A stretch of DNA of 64,000 bases from Streptomyces pristinaespiralis (lineage in GTDB: Bacteria; Actinomycetota; Actinomycetes; Streptomycetales; Streptomycetaceae): positions 3,100,001 to 3,164,000 of the forward strand of contig NZ_CP011340.1 in the NCBI RefSeq assembly GCF_001278075.1, written 5' to 3'. Under the pieces are notes generated by a model. It was not told the DNA's origin, did not search any database, and saw only the letters and a list, made by a program, of their open reading frames with translations. How positions within the stretch are numbered: the stretch's first letter is position 1; each line of letters begins with the position of its first letter. Shown here one piece after another: positions 8,697 through 16,018 of the stretch. Both the position numbers and the translations under genes were made by a program.

Positions 8697-9470
8697 CTAC
8701 TTCAGGGCGAGCACCAGAGCGTCCGACGGCGACGCCCACACCGGGCGCGCCTCGGCGAAGCCCGCCGCACGCAGGGCCTCGGCGTGCCACTGGGCGGAGG
8801 GGGTGTCACCGTCGGCGTGCTCGCCGTAGATACGGAACCGCTCGGCGGTGGGCCCGGCGAGGACCGGGTCCTCGGCGGCGAGCGCCCACCAGTCGGCCCA
8901 GTCGAGGGCGCCGGCCTCCCTGGCCCGTTCCATGCCCGCGTGCCGGTGCGCGCGCTCCGCGGCGTTGATCCGTGGTGTGGATCCGTCCTTCATGTGGTCG
9001 GCGTTCATGAAGACCCCGCCGTCGCGGACGAGGGGACCGATCTGCCGGTAGAGCGCGGCGAGCGGTTCGCTGTGGAGCCAGTGCAGCGCGGTGGCGGTGA
9101 GCACCGCGTCGTACGAGGTGTGCGGCAGGACCTTCGTCCAGGCGGGGTCCTTGAGGTCGGCGGTGACGAAGGTGACGCGCTCGTCGCCCGCGAAGTGGCC
9201 CCGGGCGATGGTCAGCAGCGCGGGGTCGAGGTCTACCCCGGTGCTGGTGGCCTCCGGGAACCGCGCCAGGAGCCGGTCCGTGATACTGCCCGTACCGCAC
9301 GCGAGGTCGAGGACCCTCGGCCGCGTGCCGACCGTGGCCTCGACCATGTCCAGCATCACCCGGAACCGCTCCTCACGGTCGGGCATGTACCACTCCTGCT
9401 GCCGGTCCCAGCTCTCCTGCCAGGCCCGCCAGTCGGTGCCCACCGCCGTGCCCTTGTCCGCCTCGCCCAC
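8697..9470 (-). CDS. Class I SAM-dependent methyltransferase
   Basis: 257 aa from GTG 9470 with GGGAGG 6 nt upstream. SAM-binding motif I is VLDLACGTGSITDRLL near residue 53, the acidic post-II end is TGVDLDPALL, and motif IV is YDAVLTATALHWL. The HWLHSEPLAALYRQIGPLVRDGG stretch places it with small-molecule methyltransferases of the Methyltransf_25/11 group. No substrate can be assigned. Divergent from the CGNR-type gene. In S. coelicolor a methyltransferase occupies the same position near sodX, which supports conservation but not function. Confidence 0.88.
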   Translation of the reverse strand: MGEADKGTAVGTDWRAWQESWDRQQEWYMPDREERFRVMLDMVEATVGTRPRVLDLACGTGSITDRLLARFPEATSTGVDLDPALLTIARGHFAGDERVTFVTADLKDPAWTKVLPHTSYDAVLTATALHWLHSEPLAALYRQIGPLVRDGGVFMNADHMKDGSTPRINAAERAHRHAGMERAREAGALDWADWWALAAEDPVLAGPTAERFRIYGEHADGDTPSAQWHAEALRAAGFAEARPVWASPSDALVLALK

Positions 9471-9550
9471 CGGAAGCCTCCCGTCCGTAATACCCTCGAT
9501 TGATAAGCAGCCGTTACCTTCACCCTAGAACGCCGCTGTAAGGACTACAA

Positions 9551-10180
9551 GTGGAACTGGCCTATTACTCGGACTACGCCGTCAGGCTGGTCAACACCGA
9601 GGAGCCGGCTCGCAACAAGGACTCCCTCACCTCGGTCGAGGCCGTCCGTGAGCTCTTCGGCGCGTCGTCCCAGGCCGCCCGCCGCGCGACCGACTCGGAC
9701 GTCACGCGCTTCCGGTCCGTCCGGGGCCGGCTGCGCGCCGTCTTCGCCGCGGCCGACGCGGGTGAGGAGACCCAGGCCGTCGACCTGCTCAACTCCCTGC
9801 TGCTGGAGTTCCCCGTCAGCCCGCAGATCTCCGGGCACGACCACCGGGACGAGGACGGCCGCCCCAAGTGGCACATGCACCTCGCCGATCACCCCTCGAA
9901 CGCGACCGCGGGCTACGCCGCCATCGCCGCGATGGGACTGGCGTTCCACCTGACCGAGTACGGCGTCGACCGCCTCGGGCTCTGCCAGGCCGCGCCCTGC
10001 CGCAACGCCTACCTGGACACGTCCACCAACCGCTCGCGCCGCTACTGCTCCGACCGCTGCGCGACGCGCGCCAACGTGGCCGCCTACCGGGCGCGCAAGC
10101 GTCTGGAGAGCGAGCGGTCCGGGCCCACCGGCCGCACCGCGGAGACCAGCCAGGAGACGACACCCGTCACGGACCGCTGA
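9551..10180 (+). CDS. CGNR-type zinc finger (ABATE domain) protein
   Basis: 209 aa from GTG 9551 (AAGGA 7 nt upstream). Residues 1-140 are an ABATE-like stress-associated domain. Residues ~143-185 hold the zinc finger: Cys-x4-Cys in LCQAAPC, then YCSDRCATRANVAAYRARKR, with the family R-x-K-x-x-A-Y-R helix. The motif that names the family, CGNR, reads CATR here, with both Cys and the Arg kept. Members are presumed DNA-binding transcription factors. The C-terminal tail is polar and overlaps the 3' end of the convergent sodX by 97 nt. Target genes unknown; it could regulate its neighbours. Confidence 0.82.
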   Translation: MELAYYSDYAVRLVNTEEPARNKDSLTSVEAVRELFGASSQAARRATDSDVTRFRSVRGRLRAVFAAADAGEETQAVDLLNSLLLEFPVSPQISGHDHRDEDGRPKWHMHLADHPSNATAGYAAIAAMGLAFHLTEYGVDRLGLCQAAPCRNAYLDTSTNRSRRYCSDRCATRANVAAYRARKRLESERSGPTGRTAETSQETTPVTDR

Positions 10181-10503
10181 TCCTGGGCGAGCGGACGGAA
10201 GCGGCTGCGCACCCGGCCGAGCAGCAGCTCGGGCGGCACCACTCCGAAGACACGGCTGTCGCCGTCGGCGCCGGGGTTGTCGCCGAGCACCCACCAGCCC
10301 CCGTCGCGCCGTTCGGCCAGCCGCTTGACGATGAGGAGATCCTGCTGCAGCGGATGGCGGAGCACCGCGACGTCGCCGACGCGCAGCGAGGCACGGTAGT
10401 CGACCAGCAGCTGGTCCCCGTGCAGCAGTGTCGGAACCATCGACGGCCCGGTCACCTCGGCGACCCCGAACCGGGCCCTCGGCTCCCGCCCCTGTTCAGT
10501 CAT
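10084..10503 (-). CDS. sodX: Nickel-type SOD maturation protease
   Basis: 139 aa, signal-peptidase-like (S26) without a membrane anchor. The catalytic Ser is in VTGPSMVPTL (around residue 21) and the general-base Lys in LLIVKRLAER. Box DNPGADGDSRVFG is the conserved substrate-side motif. It removes the short propeptide of SodN so the new N-terminal His can bind nickel. Start ATG 10503 has GGAGGTG 6 nt upstream. Divergent from sodN across a 150-bp spacer, the standard arrangement. The last ~30 codons overlap the CGNR-type gene on the other strand. Confidence 0.95.
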   Translation of the reverse strand: MTEQGREPRARFGVAEVTGPSMVPTLLHGDQLLVDYRASLRVGDVAVLRHPLQQDLLIVKRLAERRDGGWWVLGDNPGADGDSRVFGVVPPELLLGRVRSRFRPLAQDQRSVTGVVSWLVSAVRPVGPDRSLSRRLRAR

Positions 10504-10653
10504 CAGCCACCTCCGACTCCCACTGTATGTTCGGCCACCGGTCCGGCACCGACACCGGACTTTTGACCTAAGCCCAAGGGGGCACCCGCCGAAACGGGTC
10601 CCTCACGGAGTAATGTCCCACCTGAGAAGACGATCACGAGGAAGGACAGCTCA

Positions 10654-11049
10654 ATGCTCTCCCGCCTGTTTGCCCCCAAGGTGAAGGTCAGCGCCCACTG
10701 CGACCTGCCTTGCGGTGTCTACGACCCGGCCCAGGCCCGCATCGAGGCGGAGTCGGTCAAGGCCGTCCAGGAGAAGTACCAGGCCAACGAGGACCCGCAC
10801 TTCCGCGCCCGCGCCACGGTCATCAAGGAGCAGCGCGCGGAGCTCGCCAAGCACCACGTCTCGGTGCTCTGGAGCGACTACTTCAAGCCGCCGCACTTCG
10901 AGAAGTACCCGGAGCTGCACCAGCTCATCAACGACACCCTGAAGGCGCTCTCCGCCGCCAAGGCGTCCACGGACCCGGCGACCGGCCAGAAGGCCCTCGA
11001 CCTCATCGCGCGGATCAGCGACATCTTCGCGGAGACCAAGAAGGCCTGA
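10654..11049 (+). CDS. sodN: Nickel superoxide dismutase precursor
   Basis: 131 aa. A 14-residue propeptide (MLSRLFAPKVKVSA) precedes the nickel hook HCDLPCGVYDP, whose His, two Cys and N-terminal amine bind Ni after cleavage by SodX. The remaining four-helix bundle (AQARIEAESVKAVQEKY to the C-terminal ISDIFAETKKA) is full length (117-aa mature form). It dismutates superoxide in the cytoplasm as a hexamer. Known Streptomyces biology: nickel and the Fur-family regulator Nur control sodN and sodF inversely, partly through an sRNA cut from the sodN 3' UTR; a matching UTR is present here. Confidence 0.98.
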   Translation: MLSRLFAPKVKVSAHCDLPCGVYDPAQARIEAESVKAVQEKYQANEDPHFRARATVIKEQRAELAKHHVSVLWSDYFKPPHFEKYPELHQLINDTLKALSAAKASTDPATGQKALDLIARISDIFAETKKA

Positions 11050-11163
11050 CCCCAGGTCACGCCTTCCGACCCGCGGCCTCCCCGGTCGCTCGGTCCTCCC
11101 GTCCGCACCCGGTCCGCAGGCCGCCGAGCAAGGCGTCCATCGCGGGCCGGGTGCGGTCTTTTT
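11050..11163 (+). ncRNA. sodN 3' UTR with candidate s-SodF-type sRNA and terminator
   Basis: After the sodN stop there is a 114-nt GC-rich, C-rich tail ending in an intrinsic terminator. The terminator stem is CCGCACCCGGTCCGC (11103-11117) with its complement at 11142-11156 (one G-U pair), followed by TCTTTTT. In S. coelicolor a stable sRNA processed from this UTR silences sodF by pairing near its ribosome-binding site. Two anti-Shine-Dalgarno CCTCC motifs lie at 11077-11081 and 11095-11099. Terminator confidence is high; sRNA identity is inferred from position and these motifs. Confidence 0.55.
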
Positions 11164-11222
11164 CCGAGTCACGGCTGCGTGTGGATCCGCGGGCGTGGGG
11201 CGGCCCGGACGACGCGGTCGGC

Positions 11223-13769
11223 TCAGCGTCGCCCGTCGTCCCGCAGGAGCGGCCGCCATCGGCGGTCGAGTCCCGCCCCCAGCATGGCGACGGCGCGGTC
11301 GGCCAGACGGCCGGCCTCCTCCTCGTCGTGCTCGTGCAGGGCACGGTCGAGCAGGCGGCGAAAGGCCGGGACGGCGTCGGAGTCGTGTGCGTGGCCGAGG
11401 CCGGGTAGGTATGCCAGCTCGGCGAGTTCCTGCACGAGGATCCGGATCGCTCGCCTTGGATCGCCCGCCTCCCGGTGGGCACGCGCCAGTTCGATGCAGT
11501 AGCCCGGGATGTCGTCGCCCTCGGTATCGATCCACCCGTGTTCCTGCTGAGCCTTCGAGATGGCGATCTCCCGCTCGAGCAGCGGAATCGCCCGCCCGAA
11601 GTCCCCTGCTGCCCGGTAGGCCCGGATGAGCCGGTTACGGCTGGGGCGGGCCAGAAGGCCGTGGGGGCCGTGTTGCCGTTCCGAGTCGGCGAGCGCCTGC
11701 TCGAGACGGGAGACCGCCCTCGTGCCGGGCTCGTGGGCGTTTCCGTATGCGGTGTTGAGGTGAAGGCGGGCGGTCAGCGTGGATGGATGCTCGGCGCCGA
11801 GGACCCGCTCCATGGCCGCGACGGTCTGCTCGTACACCGGGATGGCCTTCCCCCGGTCCCCGGCCCGGGAGTATGCGAGGGCGAGACGGTGACGGGTGCT
11901 CAGGGTGGTCGGATGGTCGGGCCCGAGCAGCCGTTCCAGCGCGGCGGCAGCCTGCTCCCACACCGGGACCGCCCGCCTCATGTCCCCTTCTCCGAAGCCC
12001 GTCTCTTCCGTCCGGAAGTACGCGAGAGCCAGGTGGTCACCGGCGGTCAGAGTGCCGGGACGGTCGGGGCCGAGCATGCTCTCCAGGGCGGCGAGGGCCT
12101 GCTCGCGCGAGATCGCGCCCCCCGTGCCACCCGCCCGGCATTGTGCGTCGGCGAGGTGCTCGCGGGTGGTCAGGGTGGTGGGATGGCCGGGACCGAGCAG
12201 CCGCTCCAGGGTGGCGAGGGCGTCCTCCCACAGGGAGACCGCCTGCTCGGTGTCCCTCGTCCGCACGTACGCGTCGGCGAGACGGTCCCGGGCGGTCAGG
12301 GTGGCGGGATGGCCGGGACCGAACAGCCGCTCCAGGGTGGCCAGGGCGCGCCGGAAGAACCCGACGGAGCGGCGGATCTCGCTCCAGTTCAGCCCGGTGA
12401 AGAAGAGCCCGGTCAGTTCCAGCAGTTCGGCCGTGGTCGCCGTATCCGTGTGCGCGGGGGCGTGGTCCAGAAGAGCTTCGACGTGTGGGAGAAGGACGGA
12501 CCAGTCCGGCTCGGCGGACTGACCGGACGTCAGGTCGCGCAGGTGCGCGGTGGCTCGGTCACGCGCCTGCGCGATCAGTTCAGGGGTGCGGTGCGGGTCG
12601 TCGGGATCGGGCGTACGGGCGAGCGCCTGGACCAGCCGGTGGATCGACACGGTGCCTGTGGAAGCGTCCGCCGTGACCATGCTGTAGGCGGTGAGCAGGC
12701 CGATCGCATGGGACAGGGCGGGCGGATCGGCCAGCCCCTCCAGGAGGGTGACAGGGATCCGATCAGGGGCGTACCAGGCCAGAACCCTGAGCACGTCGGC
12801 GGCCGTCGGCAGGCTGCCGGCAATCCTGTCCAGTGTCGGCCGCCAGACCCGGGCGAGGGTGCGCCGGTCCTCGATGCCGACGGCGCCGTGGGCGTACATG
12901 CCGGCCGGGTACCGGTCCATCAGGTCCAGGTAGGCACGGGGCGTGAGGAGCGGGTTCTGGGCGAGGTAGGCGGCTGCCTGTTCGACGGCCAGCGGCAGGT
13001 GACCGAGTCGTGCGCACAGGTCGGCGGCGCCGTCCAGGTCCCGTCCGGGAGCGGCGACCGTGCGGGTGAGCAGGTCCAGGGCCTCGTCCTCGGCCAGAAC
13101 GTCCAGGCGCAGCACCGTGGTGACGTGTTGCCAGGTGGTGGCGAGACGGCTGGTGATCAGGAAACGCCCGTGACTCGCCGTGCGAGCGAGCACCGGTGCC
13201 ACGTCGGCAGGGTCGATGACGTTGTCCAGGACGATCAGCCAGTCCGTGTGGCAGGTCAGCCACTGCAGGGCGCGTTCCGCCAGTGCCGGAGGGGAGAGCA
13301 GTACGCTCAGTTCCGCCTCCAGGGCGACCGCGAAAGCGGCCAGGCCGTGCTGTACGGCGGAGGGACTGTCCGCAGTGATCCACCAGATCGGCGCGAAGCC
13401 GTCGGCTCTGGTTGCGGCCCAGTACGAGGCGAGGGTGCTCTTTCCGACCCCGCCGAGTCCGTGCAGGGCCTGGACCACGACACCGCCCGGACCGCGGGAG
13501 ACGGCGTCCAGCCGGTCGAGCTCACCGGAGCGGCCGATGAACGGGCCCGGCCGCAGGGGCAGGTTGTGCAGCCCGGCGGGGGCGGGCACTTCGGCCGCCG
13601 GCCGCAGGCCACCGGGCTGCAGCTGCACGACCCGGGCACCGTCGCCGGTCAGCACGGGCCCGTAATTGTCTCCTCCGATGGCGACGGAACGGGGCCCGAA
13701 CGCTTGGGCCCCACCGCCCGGTGTGCCTGGTCCGGGCTGCTGCCGCGGCCCGCTGGAGCGTGGCGTCAC
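11223..13769 (-). CDS. NLR-like STAND NTPase: RHIM-like motif + NB-ARC + TPR
   Basis: 848 aa. Residues 1-26 are Gly/Pro-rich. Residues 27-43 are a short motif, SVAIGGDNYGPVLTGD, also present twice in the upstream coupled gene. NB-ARC follows: FIGRSGEL (77-84), Walker A GLGGVGKST (104-112), Walker B WLIVLD (177-182), sensor FLITSR, and LGHLPLAVEQAAAYL. A winged-helix-like region leads into about eight TPRs (roughly 440-840) of the kinesin-light-chain type with repeated RLLGPGHPTTLT phrases. This is NLR architecture: TPRs sense, the NTPase oligomerises, and the N-terminal peptide signals. ATGA overlap (13766-13769) with the membrane protein gene shows they are one unit. The trigger is unknown; phage defence or cell death is plausible but unproven. 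Confidence 0.9.
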   Translation of the reverse strand: MTPRSSGPRQQPGPGTPGGGAQAFGPRSVAIGGDNYGPVLTGDGARVVQLQPGGLRPAAEVPAPAGLHNLPLRPGPFIGRSGELDRLDAVSRGPGGVVVQALHGLGGVGKSTLASYWAATRADGFAPIWWITADSPSAVQHGLAAFAVALEAELSVLLSPPALAERALQWLTCHTDWLIVLDNVIDPADVAPVLARTASHGRFLITSRLATTWQHVTTVLRLDVLAEDEALDLLTRTVAAPGRDLDGAADLCARLGHLPLAVEQAAAYLAQNPLLTPRAYLDLMDRYPAGMYAHGAVGIEDRRTLARVWRPTLDRIAGSLPTAADVLRVLAWYAPDRIPVTLLEGLADPPALSHAIGLLTAYSMVTADASTGTVSIHRLVQALARTPDPDDPHRTPELIAQARDRATAHLRDLTSGQSAEPDWSVLLPHVEALLDHAPAHTDTATTAELLELTGLFFTGLNWSEIRRSVGFFRRALATLERLFGPGHPATLTARDRLADAYVRTRDTEQAVSLWEDALATLERLLGPGHPTTLTTREHLADAQCRAGGTGGAISREQALAALESMLGPDRPGTLTAGDHLALAYFRTEETGFGEGDMRRAVPVWEQAAAALERLLGPDHPTTLSTRHRLALAYSRAGDRGKAIPVYEQTVAAMERVLGAEHPSTLTARLHLNTAYGNAHEPGTRAVSRLEQALADSERQHGPHGLLARPSRNRLIRAYRAAGDFGRAIPLLEREIAISKAQQEHGWIDTEGDDIPGYCIELARAHREAGDPRRAIRILVQELAELAYLPGLGHAHDSDAVPAFRRLLDRALHEHDEEEAGRLADRAVAMLGAGLDRRWRPLLRDDGRR
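13641..13691 (-). repeat. Shared RHIM-like signalling motif, NLR copy
   Basis: Encodes residues 27-43 of the NB-ARC protein. The pattern is R-S-[VI]-A-[VIL]-G-G-[DG]-N-x-G-x-[VI]-x-T-G-D, shared with the two copies at 13790-13840 and 13925-13975. The V-x-I-G-x-x-N core matches the RHIM / fungal PP / bacterial BASS3 pattern. Confidence 0.7.
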
Positions 13770-14218
13770 CGGGGTGTCCCATTCGGCTGATCCCCGGTGG
13801 AGACGGTGCCGGTGTTGTCGCCGCCGAGGGCGATCGACCGCTCCCCGGACGCGGACACCGTGTGTGCCGACGGGGGTGCCGGCGCCGCGGGTGCGCGCTC
13901 CGGGGGCGGTGTCGGCCGGGGGCCGTCACCTGTGGCGATGACCCCGGAGTTGCCGCCGCCCACGGCGACGGAGCGCGGGCCCTCCGCTCGCACCGGAGCC
14001 TCGGCCGGATCCTGCTGTGGCGTACGGGTCGCGACGGAAGCGCCCCAGGAAGCGGCCACCGCCGCCACAGCGGCGCCCAGGGCGGAGGCGATGCCCCAGC
14101 GAACGGCCGGATCGTCCAGCAGCAGGGGCAGCACCAAGGCTCCGCAGGCCCATGTGATCAGCACGAAGACGGCCAACGTCGTCACTGCCGCAAGCAGCCA
14201 CCTACCGAACCGCTCCAT
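13766..14218 (-). CDS. Two-TM membrane protein with two C-terminal RHIM-like motifs
   Basis: 150 aa from ATG 14218, with GGGGGAG 4 nt upstream; an in-frame GTG at 14272 lacks such a site. Two hydrophobic helices (about 8-34 and 40-62) are followed by a Pro/Ala-rich soluble tail holding two copies of the motif seen at the NLR N-terminus: RSVAVGGGNSGVIATGD (82-98) and RSIALGGDNTGTVSTGD (127-143). It ends seven residues after the second copy. No enzymatic domain. First gene of a two-gene operon, 4-nt overlap with the NB-ARC gene. By analogy to NLR/BELL pairs joined by amyloid motifs, it could be the membrane effector or anchor; that is inference. Confidence 0.8.
   Translation of the reverse strand: MERFGRWLLAAVTTLAVFVLITWACGALVLPLLLDDPAVRWGIASALGAAVAAVAASWGASVATRTPQQDPAEAPVRAEGPRSVAVGGGNSGVIATGDGPRPTPPPERAPAAPAPPSAHTVSASGERSIALGGDNTGTVSTGDQPNGTPR
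13790..13840 (-). repeat. Shared RHIM-like motif, membrane-protein copy 2
   Basis: Encodes residues 127-143 of the two-TM protein (RSIALGGDNTGTVSTGD). Matches the NLR copy at 10 of 17 residues, including G-G-D-N and T-G-D. Confidence 0.7.
13925..13975 (-). repeat. Shared RHIM-like motif, membrane-protein copy 1
   Basis: Encodes residues 82-98 of the two-TM protein (RSVAVGGGNSGVIATGD). Separated from copy 2 by a 28-residue Pro/Ala-rich linker. Confidence 0.7.
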
Positions 14219-14409
14219 TTCGCTCCCCCTCGTCCCAGGCGTCCGACAGCACCACCACGATGCCGACAACACTCCGTCCGCGCCTTGGTTATACCCAGGA
14301 GACCGCCCCGGACCGGTCCCCGCGCCCGCTCACGAGGACTCGGAGCCGAGTCCGGCGGACCGGGATCCGCCACGCGGCCCGGCGGCCGGCCGCTAGCCTG
14401 CGCTGTGTG

Positions 14410-15969
14410 ATGGAGGGGGAGGGAACCATCGAGATTCGTGAGCAGGCGGCGGCCGGGGAGGTGCCGGTGGTGGCCGCGCCGCGCGGTCCGGCGGCGAATC
14501 CTGTCCGGGGGACGGCAGGGAGGGTGCAGTGCCTCCTCGTCCCCGCCGCGTCGGCACTGGCCCTCGGACTGTGGGGCATCACCCGCCAGGGAACGATGTG
14601 GCGCGACGAGTCCGTGACGTACCAGGTCGCCCACCGCAGCCCGTCCGAGATCTGGGCGCTGCTCGGCAACGCGGACGCCGTGCACGGCCTCTACTACTTC
14701 CTCATGCACGCCCTCTTCTCGGTCTGGGAAGGAGGGCTGGTCACGCTTCGGCTGCCCTCCGTGCTGGCCGTGTCGGCGGCCGCCGGCCTGGTGGGGCTGA
14801 CGGCGTACCGGCTCGCCGGGCGACGGGCGGGGGTGCTGAGCGGTCTGGTGTTCACGCTCACCCCGGAAGTGCAGATGTACGCCCAGGAGGGGCGTTCCTA
14901 CGCGATGGTCTGCGCTCTCGTCGCCCTCGCCACCCACCTGCTGGTCCGTTCCCTGACCGGACCGGCCGGGCGGCGCCTCTGGGCCGGGTACACGCTCGCC
15001 GTTCTCCTCGCGTGCTGGCTGCACGAGTTCGCCGTGCTGGCGCTGGTGGCCCACGGGGTGACCGTGTTCCTCTCGCGTACGGACCGGCACGTCCGGCGTG
15101 CATGGGCGCTGGCGGCCGGGACGGCCGCCGTCTGTCTGGTTCCTCTGGCCGTGCTCAGCGCGGGGCAGTCCGGTCAGGTGTCGTGGATCGGCGGCCCCGA
15201 GCCGAGAGAGTGGTTCGAGATCGCCGGCGTGGCCCTGGTCGCCGTCCTGTGCGCCCGGTACCGGGCGGCCGGTACCCGGCCGGCGCTCCTCCCCCGGCTG
15301 GCCCTGCCCCTGACGCTCGCTCCGACGGCTCTGCTGCTGCTCGCCGCGGTCCATGAGCCCATGTACGTCGACCGCTACGTCCTGTTCACCGACGTGGGGC
15401 TCGCGCTGCTCATCGGCACCTCGCTGAGCGCGCTCGTCACGGCCGTCTCCCGCCGTGGGCCGCTGCGCGCCCGGCTTCCCCGCATCACGGCCGTGGGCGC
15501 GGCGGCGCTCGTGGCCGTGCTCGCGCTCACCCCGGTGACGCTGCAGATGCGGACGCCCGACAGCAGGAAGGACGACGTGACGGCCGTCGCCGAGGAGGTC
15601 CGGCGCGTGTCCGCGCCCGGCGACGGGGTCGTCTTCGCGCCCTCGCGCCGGCGCGAGTGGCGGCTCTCGTACCCCGACGAGTACGGCGGACTGCTCGACC
15701 TCGCGCTCGGGCGCACCCCGCGGGCCTCCGCGTCGCTCCAGGGCGAGGAGCTCCCCCCTGCCCGGATCCGCGCCCGCATGCTGTCCATGGACCGGATCGT
15801 GGTGCTGAGCGACCCACCGGGCCAGCCGGAGGACGCGGTGCCGCAGGAGGCGGTCAAACGCGAAGTCCTGCGCACCCACTTCCTCGAGTGCTCCCGCACC
15901 CGGGTGAAGGGCGCCCAGGTGACCCTCTACGCCCGGTCCGGGAAGTGCCCGCCGCCGCAGGGGAACTGA
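14410..15969 (+). CDS. GT39/RgtABCD-type membrane glycosyltransferase
   Basis: 519 aa from ATG 14410 (GTG 14407 also possible; no clear Shine-Dalgarno). About 9-10 TM helices. After the first helix, the extracytoplasmic loop MWRDESVTYQVAHRS carries the Asp-Glu pair typical of PMT/RgtA-D glycosyltransferases that use polyprenyl-phosphate sugars. The VYYFLMHALFSVW-like second loop and a C-terminal soluble domain of ~150 aa (RKDDVTAVAEEVRRVSAPGDGV) also fit. It probably adds a sugar to a lipid or protein outside the membrane. No operon partner; donor and acceptor unknown. Divergent from the NLR operon. Confidence 0.8.
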   Translation: MEGEGTIEIREQAAAGEVPVVAAPRGPAANPVRGTAGRVQCLLVPAASALALGLWGITRQGTMWRDESVTYQVAHRSPSEIWALLGNADAVHGLYYFLMHALFSVWEGGLVTLRLPSVLAVSAAAGLVGLTAYRLAGRRAGVLSGLVFTLTPEVQMYAQEGRSYAMVCALVALATHLLVRSLTGPAGRRLWAGYTLAVLLACWLHEFAVLALVAHGVTVFLSRTDRHVRRAWALAAGTAAVCLVPLAVLSAGQSGQVSWIGGPEPREWFEIAGVALVAVLCARYRAAGTRPALLPRLALPLTLAPTALLLLAAVHEPMYVDRYVLFTDVGLALLIGTSLSALVTAVSRRGPLRARLPRITAVGAAALVAVLALTPVTLQMRTPDSRKDDVTAVAEEVRRVSAPGDGVVFAPSRRREWRLSYPDEYGGLLDLALGRTPRASASLQGEELPPARIRARMLSMDRIVVLSDPPGQPEDAVPQEAVKREVLRTHFLECSRTRVKGAQVTLYARSGKCPPPQGN

Positions 15970-16018
15970 TGGCCGTGCCGGGGCGGATACGGAGGCGGGC
16001 GCGGGTGCGGGTGCGGCG

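Noticed and set aside
11475..13790. A 771-codon plus-strand frame
   Set aside because: Antisense shadow of the NB-ARC/TPR gene; repeats in its product only mirror the TPR repeats.
14182..15879. A 565-codon minus-strand frame opposite the GT39 gene
   Set aside because: Product is His/Arg/Gln-rich without motifs, while the plus strand has TM helices and family signatures.
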